From contig NZ_JAQAGZ010000014.1 in NCBI RefSeq assembly GCF_027533625.1, positions 1-64,000 of the forward strand: 64,000 nucleotides of DNA, read 5' to 3'. This document shows positions 18,224 through 29,799 of this stretch, one piece after another; position 1 is the stretch's first letter, and each line of letters opens with the position of its first letter. The notes beneath the pieces are model-generated. The model made no database searches, had not been told where the DNA came from, and saw only the letters and a program-made list of their open reading frames with translations. Position numbers and translations under genes: made by a program. The stretch comes from Paenibacillus gyeongsangnamensis. Lineage in GTDB: Bacteria > Bacillota > Bacilli > Paenibacillales > NBRC-103111.

Positions 18224-18709
18224 ATGAGTTTCGTCCCATCTAGTTTTTTTATTGCGATTATCGCATTCTTGGTTCTGTACGCTTTGCTCCGCAAATATGC
18301 TTTCGGACCTTTGTTCGGCATGATGGAACAGCGCAGAACCCACGTTATGAATGAAATTCAAACGGCCGAGCAGAACCGCAAAGAAACGGAAAAGCTGCTC
18401 GCCGAGCAAAAAGAAGCTCTTCAGGCTACCCGCAAGGAAGCTCACGATATTATTGAGCAAGCGAAGCTGACCAGCACGAAGCAAGCCGATGAAATTATCG
18501 CGCAGGCTAAAGCCGAAGCTACCCGCTTGAAGGATGACGCGGTTCGCGACATCGAGAATGAGAAGAATAAAGCCGTGGCGGCTCTCCGCAGAGAGGTTAG
18601 CGCCATGTCCGTGCTGATTGCTTCCAAGATTATCGAGAAGCAAATCGACGAGAAATCGCAAGAGCAGTTGGTTGAGCATTACCTGAAAGAGGTAGGAGGC
18701 AACCAATGA
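18224..18709 (+). CDS. atpF: ATP synthase F0 subunit b
   Basis: Subunit b is the peripheral stalk that holds F1 static. The 161-residue protein has one N-terminal membrane helix (about residues 5-25) and a long charged coiled-coil helix rich in Ala, Glu, Lys and Gln up to the C-terminus. The ATG at 18224 is preceded by AAAGGAG at 11 nt; an in-frame GTG at 18212 overlaps that SD and is rejected. The stop overlaps the start of atpH by 4 nt (ATGA), indicating translational coupling. Confidence 0.95.
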   Translation: MSFVPSSFFIAIIAFLVLYALLRKYAFGPLFGMMEQRRTHVMNEIQTAEQNRKETEKLLAEQKEALQATRKEAHDIIEQAKLTSTKQADEIIAQAKAEATRLKDDAVRDIENEKNKAVAALRREVSAMSVLIASKIIEKQIDEKSQEQLVEHYLKEVGGNQ

Positions 18710-19257
18710 GCCAGGACACAGTAGTAGCAAAACGGTATGCCAAAGCTTTGTTCGAGGTGGCCAAGGAACAGAATCGGATCGCTGAAGTGGAAGAAGAGCT
18801 GAAGGCGGTTATCGGGGCGCTGAAGGATAATGCCGATCTGAACAAACTGATCAAGCATCCTTCGATCGAGGCATCCGTGAAATCCGGGCTGCTGAAGCAG
18901 ATTTTCGAATCAGCCGTATCGCAGCCTGTTTTCAACGCCCTTCGGCTTCTGATCGACAGAAGACGCGAGGATGTTCTGGAAGCGTTCGTGAACTATTACG
19001 TGAACATCGCTAACGAAGCGCTGGGTCAAGCCAGCGCAACGGTATACACTCCGGCAGCCTTGTCGGCGGAGGAGCTGACCCGCATCGCAGCGACGTTCAG
19101 TCAGTTGACAGGCAAACAAATCCGTGTGGAATCGGTTATCGATAAAAGCTTGCTCGGCGGCATTCAAGTCCGCATCGGCGACCGCTTGTATGACGGCAGC
19201 TTGTCCGGGAAGCTGGGACGACTAGAAAAGCAGTTGAATCAATCTCAAGCACTGTAG
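18706..19257 (+). CDS. atpH: ATP synthase F1 subunit delta
   Basis: Delta links the top of the F1 hexamer to the b stalk (OSCP homologue). The 183-residue protein has the N-terminal six-helix domain beginning VVAKRYAKALFEVAKE and the C-terminal segment with GGIQVRIGDRLYDGSLSGKL typical of the family. It overlaps atpF by 4 nt and lies 16 nt ahead of atpA. Confidence 0.95.
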   Translation: MSQDTVVAKRYAKALFEVAKEQNRIAEVEEELKAVIGALKDNADLNKLIKHPSIEASVKSGLLKQIFESAVSQPVFNALRLLIDRRREDVLEAFVNYYVNIANEALGQASATVYTPAALSAEELTRIAATFSQLTGKQIRVESVIDKSLLGGIQVRIGDRLYDGSLSGKLGRLEKQLNQSQAL

Positions 19258-19267
19258 ATAGGGGTGA

Positions 19268-20788
<1,521 letters not shown>

Positions 20789-20793
20789 AAACC

Positions 20794-20844
20794 CAAGTCC
20801 CGCAGGCTGAGCTTCTCCTTCCGAGAAGCTCGGTGCTGCGCTTG
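20794..20844. repeat. Long hairpin in the atpA-atpG spacer
   Basis: GAGCTTCTC (20809-20817) and GAGAAGCTC (20823-20831) form a perfect 9-bp stem with a 5-nt loop. Pairing resumes outside with CGCAG/CTGCG and CAAG/CTTG, giving a hairpin of about 50 nt. There is no T-run, so it is not an intrinsic terminator. The rest of the spacer to 20969 contains a second partly paired stretch (GGCTTCTC/GTGAAGC) just before the atpG SD. Confidence 0.7.
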
Positions 20845-20969
20845 GATTCAATACAATGTTTTACCGCACCCTGCGCAGGCTGTAACAACAAGAATCAGGG
20901 TGGGGAAAGTTGGCTTTTCGAGTGTTGGCTTCTCCTCACGGTGAAGCTTCGAGAGAGAGGTGAGCAGGC

Positions 20970-21827
20970 ATGGCAAAAGGAATGCGCGAGATTAAACGGC
21001 AGATCAAATCGACGCAAAATACGAAGCAGATCACGAAGGCTATGGAACTCGTGGCCGCAGCGAAGCTGAAGCGAGCCCAGAACGCAGCTGAGGCTGCCCG
21101 TCCCTACGCGGATAAGCTGAAGGAAGTGGTCGGCAGCATCGCCGCAGGAACGAAGGGTGTGAAGCACCCGATGCTCCAAAGCCGCGAGGTGAAGAAGACC
21201 GGGTATCTGGTCATTACATCCGACCGCGGTTTGGCCGGCGGTTACAACGCGAACGTGCTTCGTAAAGTAATGGCGGAGATTAGAGAAAGACACAACTCGC
21301 CGAAGGAATACGCGATTTTCGTCGTCGGCCGTAAAGGCAGAGACTTCTTCCGCAAGCGGAACATGGAGATCGTTGAAGAAGTCACGGGTCTTTCGGACTC
21401 CCCGACATTCAGCGACATCAAGGCGGTTGCGACGTCGGCAGTGAAAAATTTCGAGAATGGCGCTTACGACGAGCTCTACCTGGTATATAGCAAGTTTCAA
21501 AATGCGATTACGCAAGTTCCGACGGTGAAACGTCTGCTGCCGATGGAAGATATGAGCGGTGCTTCCGTTTCCAACTACGAGTACGAACCGTCTCCGGAAG
21601 GCGTGCTAGAAGTGCTGCTGCCGAAATATGCGGAAACGCTGATTTACAGCGCGGTGCTGGAAGGCAAGGCGAGTGAGTTCGGCGCGCGGATGACGGCAAT
21701 GAACAGCGCAACGAAGAATGCTACGAAGATGATCAGCACGTACACCTTGGCTTACAACCGTGCGCGTCAGGCTTCGATCACACAGGAAATTTCCGAGATC
21801 GTGGCAGGCGCGAACGCGCAAAGCTAA
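20970..21827 (+). CDS. atpG: ATP synthase F1 subunit gamma
   Basis: Gamma is the central rotating shaft of F1. The 285-residue protein has the paired terminal helices (REIKRQIKSTQNTKQITKAM at the N-terminus, ARQASITQEISEIVAGA at the C-terminus) and the GYLVITSDRGLAGGYNANV core typical of the family. The ATG at 20970 follows GAGAGAGGTGAG. It is separated from atpA by 181 bp and from atpD by 138 bp; both spacers hold hairpins. Confidence 0.97.
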   Translation: MAKGMREIKRQIKSTQNTKQITKAMELVAAAKLKRAQNAAEAARPYADKLKEVVGSIAAGTKGVKHPMLQSREVKKTGYLVITSDRGLAGGYNANVLRKVMAEIRERHNSPKEYAIFVVGRKGRDFFRKRNMEIVEEVTGLSDSPTFSDIKAVATSAVKNFENGAYDELYLVYSKFQNAITQVPTVKRLLPMEDMSGASVSNYEYEPSPEGVLEVLLPKYAETLIYSAVLEGKASEFGARMTAMNSATKNATKMISTYTLAYNRARQASITQEISEIVAGANAQS

Positions 21828-21874
21828 GGTTCGGCTTAAGAGTTCAGCTTTCGCGAGAGCGGAGGCTACGCTAG

Positions 21875-21951
21875 TGCTTACGAAGTCAGCTTTCGCTATG
21901 CGAAAACTCTGTATATGCTTACGAAGCAGTTTTTGTCTACGACAAAAACTT
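21875..21951 (+). repeat. Two tandem hairpin repeats before atpD
   Basis: Two units that begin TGCTTACGAAG lie at about 21875-21908 and 21916-21951. Each continues into a hairpin: GCTTTCG...CGAAAA in the first and GTTTTTGTC...GACAAAAAC in the second. The second unit ends only 1 nt before the atpD SD (TGAGGAGGG). Two more copies precede atpC. They look like a short mobile or amplified palindrome family, or an mRNA-processing element. Confidence 0.7.
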
Positions 21952-21953
21952 GA

Positions 21954-23372
<1,419 letters not shown>

Positions 23373-23454
23373 TGTTTAGCTGAATCACTATAGAGTCGGC
23401 TGCCTCCGGGCGGCCGGTCCTTGCTTGTGAATAAGCTTAACTCATAGCTTACGA

Positions 23455-23520
23455 AGCAGTTTTTGCCTACAGCGAAAACTTAGTAGATGCTTACGAAGCG
23501 GCTTTCTTACGAAAGCCTTT
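23455..23520 (+). repeat. Two tandem hairpin repeats before atpC
   Basis: Units with the CTTACGAAG core lie at about 23455-23481 and 23488-23520. The first contains GTTTTTGCC...GCGAAAAC and the second GGCTTTC...GAAAGCC. The second ends at the atpC SD (AGGAGGGG). They are clearly related to the pair before atpD. Confidence 0.7.
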
Positions 23521-23535
23521 AGGAGGGGAATCCAA

Positions 23536-23943
23536 GTGAGCACATTCCTGCTCGAAATCGTAACCCCGGAGCGGATCGTTTACACTGAACAGGCGAACAT
23601 GATTATCGCTAAAGGTGCCGAGGGTGAGCTTGGTATTCTGCCGAATCACATTCCGCTTGTCACTCCGCTTCGAATCGCACCGATTACTGTGAAGAAACAA
23701 GGGTCTCCGGATCATTTCATCGCAGTGAACGGCGGATTTATGGAAGTGCGCAAGGATAAGGTGGTCATTCTGGCGGAAAGCGCCGAGCTGCCGGAGCAAA
23801 TCGACATTGAACGGGCGCAGGCGGCCAAGTCGCGTGCGGAAAACCGCCTGAGCGCGGCCAAGCAAGATCATGTCGACTTCAAACGCGCCGAGCTGGCTTT
23901 GCAAAGAGCGATGAATCGGATCGACGTTTATGGGAAAAGATAA
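23536..23943 (+). CDS. atpC: ATP synthase F1 subunit epsilon
   Basis: Epsilon regulates F1 rotation and binds the gamma shaft. The 135-residue protein has the N-terminal beta-sandwich (FLLEIVTPERIVYTEQANM, GELGILPNHIPLVTPL) and a C-terminal two-helix part rich in Ala, Arg and Lys. A GTG start at 23536 follows TTAGGAGGGG. It is the last gene of the operon and is followed by a terminator. Confidence 0.96.
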   Translation: MSTFLLEIVTPERIVYTEQANMIIAKGAEGELGILPNHIPLVTPLRIAPITVKKQGSPDHFIAVNGGFMEVRKDKVVILAESAELPEQIDIERAQAAKSRAENRLSAAKQDHVDFKRAELALQRAMNRIDVYGKR

Positions 23944-23963
23944 TACACAGCACGTCTTGTGAC

Positions 23964-23995
23964 AAAGCGGGGGAACGTGGTTCCTTCGCTTTTTC
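23964..23995 (+). terminator. Terminator of the atp operon
   Basis: AAAGCG and CGCTTT pair, with GGGAAC/GTTCC inside, followed by a T-run (23990-23994), about 20 nt after the atpC stop. Confidence 0.88.
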
Positions 23996-24028
23996 TCATA
24001 TCTAAAGAATGTTTCGTACAGGAAAATG

Positions 24029-24058
24029 TTAGACACCCCATATGGCATTTGTTATAAT
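24029..24058 (+). promoter_or_regulatory. Sigma-A promoter of the nuo operon
   Basis: TTAGAC/TAGACA (24029-24035) is followed after 17-18 bp by a perfect TATAAT (24053-24058). The leader to nuoA is about 135 nt; nothing clearly structured was recognised in it. Confidence 0.72.
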
Positions 24059-24200
24059 TGGGAAGGCATATATTAACAAATGGCAGGATTCTGCAGCGTA
24101 CAACCAAGAGATTTGAGCATCAGTGGACAGCAGGAATGCCGTGTAGTGAAACAAGGGTTATTGGCAGTCACTACTATACATTGGAGGCGGTTCGTTCGCG

Positions 24201-24566
24201 ATGTACATGAACAACTATGTGGTCGTAGCGATATTTCTCTTGTTAGGCGTATTGCTTCCAGCTGCAGCGCTTACAATCGGTCGCTGGCTTCGGCCCTACA
24301 AACCGGTTGAAGAGAAGTATACTACTTATGAAAGCGGTAACGAGCCGGTGGGCGAAGGTCAGGTGCGCTTTAACATCCGATACTATCTGTTCGCGCTGAT
24401 GTTCGTCATTTTTGATGTAGAAACTGTATTTCTATACCCATGGGCCGTTGCGTATAAGCAATTAGGCTTGTTTGCGCTTGTGGAGATGTGCATATTCGTG
24501 GCCTTGCTGGTCATAGGTTTAATTTATGCCTACAAGAAGAAGGTGCTACAATGGACTTCAATTTAG
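24201..24566 (+). CDS. nuoA: NADH-quinone oxidoreductase subunit A
   Basis: NuoA is a small membrane subunit at the junction of the peripheral and membrane arms of complex I. The 121-residue protein has three membrane helices. The conserved loop [20 protein letters not shown] holds the conserved Glu-Ser-Gly, and [13 protein letters not shown] follows. The ATG at 24201 follows TTGGAGG by 10 nt; ATG 24207 is an alternative. It overlaps nuoB by 16 nt. Confidence 0.95.
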   Translation: MYMNNYVVVAIFLLLGVLLPAAALTIGRWLRPYKPVEEKYTTYESGNEPVGEGQVRFNIRYYLFALMFVIFDVETVFLYPWAVAYKQLGLFALVEMCIFVALLVIGLIYAYKKKVLQWTSI

Positions 24567-25069
24567 AATCGATTACGCCTGCGGAACGGCAGGAGCTGGA
24601 ACGCAATGTGTTCATGACGACGCTGGAGCAAATCAAAGCTTGGGCGAGAAGCAATTCGCTCTGGCCGCTCACCTTTGGATTGGCCTGCTGTGCCATCGAG
24701 ATGATGGGAACAGGGGCGTCTCATTATGATTTGGACCGTTTCGGGGTCATCTTCCGGACTTCGCCGCGGCAGTCGGACGTGATGATCGTAGCGGGTACGG
24801 TAACGAAAAAGATGGCTCCGCTGCTTCGCCGGTTGTACGAGCAGATGCCGGAACCGAAGTGGGTAATCGCGATGGGCTCCTGTGCTACGGCCGGAGGGCC
24901 TTACGTGAAATCGTATGCGGTAGTGAAAGGCGTGGACCAAGTGGTTCCGGTGGATGTCTATATTCCCGGCTGTCCTCCGAACCCGGCGGCATTGATATAT
25001 GGAATCAACAAGCTTCAAGAGAAAATCCGTTACGAAGCGAAAACCGGTAAGCAGGTGACCAATCGATGA
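24551..25069 (+). CDS. nuoB: NADH-quinone oxidoreductase subunit B
   Basis: NuoB holds the terminal iron-sulfur cluster N2 next to the quinone site. The 172-residue protein has the four cluster Cys positions: the tandem pair in [11 protein letters not shown], one in MGSCATAGG and one in [11 protein letters not shown]. The ATG at 24551 follows GAAGAAGGTG inside the end of nuoA. Its stop overlaps the start of nuoC by 4 nt. Confidence 0.96.
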   Translation: MDFNLESITPAERQELERNVFMTTLEQIKAWARSNSLWPLTFGLACCAIEMMGTGASHYDLDRFGVIFRTSPRQSDVMIVAGTVTKKMAPLLRRLYEQMPEPKWVIAMGSCATAGGPYVKSYAVVKGVDQVVPVDVYIPGCPPNPAALIYGINKLQEKIRYEAKTGKQVTNR

Positions 25070-26229
25070 GCGACGAGCAAAAGCAAGATAAAGCCGGCGG
25101 AGAAGCGGCGCCGGAGGAAGCGAGCAAGGCGCCGGCGAAGGACGGCGCAGGTGCGAAGCCGGCGGAGGCCGTGCCAGGCGATGCAAGCAGGAAGGCGACA
25201 GAGCCGGAAGCTGTGGCAAGCGATGAGCCGCAAGCAGCGGCTCCGGAAGCGGCCAAGGACGCTGCAGCGGGCGATAGCTCAGCCGCGGGCGCGGAGGCAG
25301 GCGAAAGCGGCAAGCCGTCCGCGGCGGAGGCCGACGCCGGCCTGACCAAGTCCGGCGGTGCAGGCGAGCCGCCAGGCGGCTATGCGGACGCGCCGAAGCC
25401 GGCGGCGAGCGAACCGGTGCAAGCCGGCGAAGCTCAGGAGCCAGCGAGTGCGGAGACGGACGAAGCGAAGGCTGAGGCAGCCGCGCCGGGCGACGCCGAG
25501 AAGGAAGCGAAGCTGAAGGCCGCCGCCGAAGCGCGAGCGGCCCGGGCGGCGGCTCGCGCGGCACAGGCGGAAGCGGGCGATACCCAGGCGCCGGCAAGTG
25601 CGGAGGCGGGCGATGCGCCTGCGGCGGAGGTCGCGGCGCCGAGCGACGCCGAGAAGGAAGCGAAGGCGAAGGCCGCCGCCGAGGCGCGAGCGGCCCGGGC
25701 GGCCGCCCGGGCGGGCAAGGCGGAGGCCGACCCCGCTGTGCCGAAGGAGCCGTCGCCGAAGCAGCCGCTGCTGGACCGGCTCGTGGCCATCCTCAAGGAA
25801 TCCCAGGGGGATGCGGTGGAGGAAGCTTTTATCAATGAAAGAAGCGGGCATACGCCGTACGTGATCGTGAAGAACGAGCGTTGGTCCGCCATCGCGGAGC
25901 TGCTCAGGGAGCACCCGGAGCTGAAGCTCAGCTATTTGCGCAACTTGTCCGGCACGGATATGGAAACGCATATGGAAGTGGTGTACCATCTCATCTCGCT
26001 GGACGCCAAGCAGGACTACTGCGTGAAGGTGAAGACGGACCGCGAAGCTCCATCCGTTCCGTCGGTTACCCGTATTTGGCCAACGGCCGATTGGAATGAA
26101 AGGGAAGTTTACGATTTGCTCGGAATCGACTTTCCCGGACATCCCGACCTGAGGCGCATCATGATGGCTGACGATTGGGTAGGCCATCCGCTTCGCAAAG
26201 ATTACGAGCCGCTCGATCCGGAGGTGTGA
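25066..26229 (+). CDS. nuoC: NADH-quinone oxidoreductase subunit C with long low-complexity N-terminus
   Basis: NuoC (30-kDa subunit) is part of the peripheral arm. Only residues about 230-387 match the family, with the signature [20 protein letters not shown] and a C-terminal RKDYEP. The first ~230 residues are Ala/Glu/Lys/Pro-rich and lack recognisable domains. They include a partly duplicated block: [20 protein letters not shown] and [20 protein letters not shown], about 50 residues apart. Acidic, Ala-rich N-terminal extensions occur in NuoC of Bacillus-type 11-subunit complexes, but this one is long. The ATG overlaps the nuoB stop (ATGA), so the extension is translated unless a late start is used. 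Confidence 0.93.
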   Translation: MSDEQKQDKAGGEAAPEEASKAPAKDGAGAKPAEAVPGDASRKATEPEAVASDEPQAAAPEAAKDAAAGDSSAAGAEAGESGKPSAAEADAGLTKSGGAGEPPGGYADAPKPAASEPVQAGEAQEPASAETDEAKAEAAAPGDAEKEAKLKAAAEARAARAAARAAQAEAGDTQAPASAEAGDAPAAEVAAPSDAEKEAKAKAAAEARAARAAARAGKAEADPAVPKEPSPKQPLLDRLVAILKESQGDAVEEAFINERSGHTPYVIVKNERWSAIAELLREHPELKLSYLRNLSGTDMETHMEVVYHLISLDAKQDYCVKVKTDREAPSVPSVTRIWPTADWNEREVYDLLGIDFPGHPDLRRIMMADDWVGHPLRKDYEPLDPEV

Positions 26230-26236
26230 TGGAAGC

Positions 26237-27340
26237 TTGAGTATTCGTACAGAAGAATTGCTGCTGAATGTAGGGCCTCAACATCCGAGTACGCACGGCG
26301 TATTTCGGATCGTAGTGAAGCTGGACGGCGAAATTATCACGCATGCGGACCCGGTCATGGGTTATCTGCACCGGGGTACGGAGAAATTAGCCGAGAACCT
26401 TACTTATACCCAAATCATCCCTTATACAGACCGGATGGATTATGTGTCGGCGATGACGAATAACTACGTGCTGGTGCATGCAGTCGAGAAATTGATGGGG
26501 CTTGAGATTCCGGAGCGGGCCGAATTTCTGCGGCTGATCGTCATGGAGCTGCAGCGGATCGCAAGCCATATGGTTTGGTGGGGAACGTATCTGCTCGATA
26601 TCGGGGCGATGAGCCCGTTCTTATACGCATTCCGCGACAGGGAAATCATTATCAACCTGTTCAATGAGCTTTGCGGCGCAAGGCTGACCTACAATTATAT
26701 GCGGGTCGGCGGCGTGAAATGGGACGCGCCGGAAGGCTGGATCCAGAAGGTCCGCGATTTTATTCCTTATATGAGGGATAAGCTGGATGAATACAACAAT
26801 CTGGTCAGCGGCAATGAAATCTTCCTCGCCCGGATCAAGGGTGTAGGCAAGTACGATGCCGCTACGGCGATTGCGTATGGGCTCAGCGGAGCCAATCTTC
26901 GCTGCACCGGGGTGAACTGGGATATCCGTAAGGACCAGCCGTACAGCTTGTACAACCGGTTCGAGTTCGATGTGCCCGTCGCCCAGAACGGCGATTGCTA
27001 TGACCGATACTTGATCCGTCTTGAGGAGATTCGCCAATCACTCCGGATTCTGGAGCAAGCGGTGGAGCAATTCCCGGCCGACGGGGAGATCATGGGCAAG
27101 GCTCCGCGCGTCATTCGTCCGCCGGAAGGGGAAGTGTACGCTGCCATCGAATCGCCGCGCGGCGAGATCGGCTGCTACATCGTTTCCAAAGGCAAAGATA
27201 AGCCTTACCGGCTGAAGTTCCGCAGGCCGTCCTTTGTCAATTTGCAAATTTTGCCGAAGCTGCTGGTCGGGGAGACGATGACGAACCTGATCACGATCCT
27301 CGGCGGTATTGATATTGTCGTCGGGGAGGTGGACTGCTGA
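26237..27340 (+). CDS. nuoD: NADH-quinone oxidoreductase subunit D
   Basis: NuoD (49-kDa subunit) forms most of the quinone-binding cavity with NuoB. The 367-residue protein starts with NVGPQHPSTHGVFRIVVKLD, whose His residues line the quinone site, and ends with the family tail (LGGIDIVVGEVDC). A TTG start at 26237 follows GGAGGTG by about 10 nt. The stop overlaps the nuoH start by one base (TGATG). Confidence 0.96.
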   Translation: MSIRTEELLLNVGPQHPSTHGVFRIVVKLDGEIITHADPVMGYLHRGTEKLAENLTYTQIIPYTDRMDYVSAMTNNYVLVHAVEKLMGLEIPERAEFLRLIVMELQRIASHMVWWGTYLLDIGAMSPFLYAFRDREIIINLFNELCGARLTYNYMRVGGVKWDAPEGWIQKVRDFIPYMRDKLDEYNNLVSGNEIFLARIKGVGKYDAATAIAYGLSGANLRCTGVNWDIRKDQPYSLYNRFEFDVPVAQNGDCYDRYLIRLEEIRQSLRILEQAVEQFPADGEIMGKAPRVIRPPEGEVYAAIESPRGEIGCYIVSKGKDKPYRLKFRRPSFVNLQILPKLLVGETMTNLITILGGIDIVVGEVDC

Positions 27341-28347
27341 TGCCGGACTTATTGCATGAACCGCTGACGTGGACGAGTTTCGCCATCTTCTTCGCTTGGG
27401 GCGTCGTCCTGCTGCTTGTCATCCTCGGCTTCGTGACATATGCCATCTACTTCGAGCGCAAAGTCATCGGCTGGATGCAGCTTCGGATCGGCCCGAACCG
27501 TACAGGTCCGCTCGGACTGCTGCAATCCGTCGCGGACGTCGCGAAGCTGCTGCTCAAGGAAGATACGATTCCGCGCAAGGCGGAACGGGAATTGTTCATC
27601 TTGGCGCCGGTCATTACGTTCATCCCGGCGTTCACCGTCTGTGCCGCGATTCCTTATACAAGCCGCCTGATCAGTACGGACCTGAATGTAGGCGTGCTCT
27701 ATTATGTGGCCCTGTCCGGTATTTCCACGATCGGGATCGTTCTCGGCGGCTGGGCTTCCAACAATAAATATGCCCTGCTCGGGGGAATGCGTTCCGCCGC
27801 GCAGATGATCAGCTATGAAATTCCGCTCGTGATCTCGGTCGTCGGCTGCGTCATGATGACAGGCAGCATGAACCTGAACCGCATCGTGGAGAATCAGGCC
27901 GGCGGCTTCTGGCATTGGAATTTCCTGCCGCAAATCATCGGCTTCGTCGTTTTCGTGATCGCGGCGGTGTCTGAGCTTAACCGGACGCCGTTCGACCTGC
28001 CGGAAGCGGAGTCGGAGCTCGTTGCCGGCTATCACGTGGAATACAGCGGCTTCCGCTTCGCCTTCTTCATGCTGGCGGAATATGTGTACGTGTTTGCCAT
28101 TGCGGGTCTGACGACGACACTGTTCCTCGGCGGCTGGCATGCACCGTTCACCTTCCTGGATTTTATCCCGGGGCTGATCTGGTTTCTGCTGAAGTTCTCG
28201 AGTATCGTATTCTTCCTGTTCTGGCTGCGTGCGACGCTGCCGCGGGTACGGGTGGACCAACTCATGGGACTCGGCTGGAAAGTGCTGCTCCCGCTGGCTC
28301 TCGTGAACATTTTCGTTACGGCGATTTATATGGCTATCGCGATGTAA
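27340..28347 (+). CDS. nuoH: NADH-quinone oxidoreductase subunit H
   Basis: NuoH is the membrane subunit that links the quinone cavity to the proton pumps. The 335-residue protein has about eight membrane helices and the signatures ERKVIGWMQLRIGPNRTGPLG and a loop with ELNRTPFDLPEAESELVAG, which carries the conserved acidic residues. The ATG overlaps the nuoD stop. Confidence 0.96.
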   Translation: MPDLLHEPLTWTSFAIFFAWGVVLLLVILGFVTYAIYFERKVIGWMQLRIGPNRTGPLGLLQSVADVAKLLLKEDTIPRKAERELFILAPVITFIPAFTVCAAIPYTSRLISTDLNVGVLYYVALSGISTIGIVLGGWASNNKYALLGGMRSAAQMISYEIPLVISVVGCVMMTGSMNLNRIVENQAGGFWHWNFLPQIIGFVVFVIAAVSELNRTPFDLPEAESELVAGYHVEYSGFRFAFFMLAEYVYVFAIAGLTTTLFLGGWHAPFTFLDFIPGLIWFLLKFSSIVFFLFWLRATLPRVRVDQLMGLGWKVLLPLALVNIFVTAIYMAIAM

Positions 28348-28392
28348 GCCGGCGGCTCCCGTCCGGATGCTTCAAACGAAAGGGTGAAACAG

Positions 28393-28836
28393 ATGAAAGG
28401 GATCATCAAAGGTCTCGGCGTAACGCTGAAAAGCATGACCCAGAAAAAAATTACGTATGCGTATCCCGATGTCCCGCTTGAGATGCCGGACCGGTTTCGG
28501 GGAATTCAGCATTTTGATCCCGAGAAATGCATCGTCTGCAACCAATGCGCGCGCATTTGCCCGACGGAGTGTATCAATCTGATCGGCAAGGCGAACCCCG
28601 ACCCGGAGAAGAAAGGCAAAGTCATCGATACGTACGACATCAACTTCGAGATTTGCATCCTCTGCGATTTGTGTACCGAGGTGTGTCCGACGGAAGCGAT
28701 CGTAATGACAAACAATTTTGAGCTGAGTACGTACAGCCGCGACGATTTGTTCAAAAACCTGCAGTGGCTGAACGAAAACAACACGAACGTGCGGAAAGAG
28801 AATAACTCGGCGCTTCCGAAAGGCGGGGCGAAATAG
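28393..28836 (+). CDS. nuoI: NADH-quinone oxidoreductase subunit I
   Basis: NuoI carries two 4Fe-4S clusters (N6a and N6b) in the peripheral arm. The 147-residue protein has two CxxCxxCxxxCP motifs: CIVCNQCARICP and CILCDLCTEVCP. The ATG at 28393 follows AAAGGGTGAA; the GTG at 28384 lies inside that SD. nuoJ starts directly after its stop codon. Confidence 0.96.
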   Translation: MKGIIKGLGVTLKSMTQKKITYAYPDVPLEMPDRFRGIQHFDPEKCIVCNQCARICPTECINLIGKANPDPEKKGKVIDTYDINFEICILCDLCTEVCPTEAIVMTNNFELSTYSRDDLFKNLQWLNENNTNVRKENNSALPKGGAK

Positions 28837-29364
28837 ATGATCGGGAATATCGTCAGCTTTTTATCCAGCGGGGAGAATATTGCGTTCTTCATCTGTGCGC
28901 TGCTCGCCATCGGCGGGGCGATCTTCATGATCAGCTTCACGAAGGTCGTGCATATGGTTGCCGCGCTGGCCATCACCTTTATTTCCATGGCCGGATTGTA
29001 TGTCATCCTCGAGGCCGAATTCGTGGCGGTAGTTCAAATCCTGATCTACGCGGGCGCCATTTCGATCCTGATGATTTTCGGCATTATGATGACGAAGCAT
29101 CGCCAGGGAGAGGAAGAGGAGCCCCACCGTCCTTGGCACAACGGACTGCTCTTCGTAGGTGCCGCGGCGCTGTTCGGCATGATTTTCTACGCGATCCAGA
29201 AGACCGAGCTTCCCTCGGGGAGCTTTCCCAAAGTCGATGACAATACGTTGGAAATCGGCAAGCTGCTGTTTAACGTGCACGTGATTCCATTCGAGCTGAT
29301 GTCGGTGCTCTTGACCGTTGCGTTCATCGGCGCCATCATCGTAGCGAAGAGAGAGGAGGACTGA
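28837..29364 (+). CDS. nuoJ: NADH-quinone oxidoreductase subunit J
   Basis: NuoJ is a membrane subunit of complex I. The 175-residue protein has five hydrophobic segments, including the [20 protein letters not shown] helix typical of the family (pi-bulge region of TM3). The ATG directly abuts the nuoI stop. It lies 4 nt before nuoK. Confidence 0.95.
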   Translation: MIGNIVSFLSSGENIAFFICALLAIGGAIFMISFTKVVHMVAALAITFISMAGLYVILEAEFVAVVQILIYAGAISILMIFGIMMTKHRQGEEEEPHRPWHNGLLFVGAAALFGMIFYAIQKTELPSGSFPKVDDNTLEIGKLLFNVHVIPFELMSVLLTVAFIGAIIVAKREED

Positions 29365-29368
29365 CGGC

Positions 29369-29692
29369 ATGAGTGCCAGCACGGCTGGATTAGCGACGCC
29401 TTATTTGACCTTGGCAGGCATTCTGTTCTGCATCGGTTTATACGGCGCTTTATCAAAGAAGAATGCGGTGATCGTTCTCTTGTCGATCGAGTTGATGATG
29501 AATGCGGTCAACTTGAATCTGGTCGCTTTCTCTAAGTTTGGCGTCAAGCCCGGACTGACCGGTCAAATCTTCTCGCTGTTCAACATTACCGTAGCTGCGG
29601 CGGAAGCGGCAGTAGGGATTGCGATTCTAATCGCGCTGTACCGCAATAAAGGAACAACGGATGTGAACGAGATGGATTCGATGAAGCACTAG
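29369..29692 (+). CDS. nuoK: NADH-quinone oxidoreductase subunit K
   Basis: NuoK is an Mrp-type small membrane subunit with two buried Glu residues in the proton path. The 107-residue protein has three helices: one Glu lies in [14 protein letters not shown] and another in [15 protein letters not shown]. The ATG at 29369 follows GAGGAGG. A strong hairpin lies in the 107-bp gap before nuoL. Confidence 0.96.
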   Translation: MSASTAGLATPYLTLAGILFCIGLYGALSKKNAVIVLLSIELMMNAVNLNLVAFSKFGVKPGLTGQIFSLFNITVAAAEAAVGIAILIALYRNKGTTDVNEMDSMKH

Positions 29693-29703
29693 CTATTCAA
29701 TGA

Positions 29704-29720
29704 GTGCGGGTAGCCCGCAC
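29704..29720 (+). other. Strong hairpin between nuoK and nuoL
   Basis: GTGCGGG and CCCGCAC form a perfect 7-bp GC-rich stem with a 3-nt loop, followed by TTCGGCTTTT. The T-run is short, so it may be a partial terminator or an mRNA-stability element that divides the operon into nuoA-K and nuoLMN. Confidence 0.6.
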
Positions 29721-29799
29721 TTCGGCTTTTGCAGCCCGAATCGTCTTGCTGCTCTTAAGGCCCGTTGCCTAAGCAGATTGTTAAGGAGGACTTAAGCTC

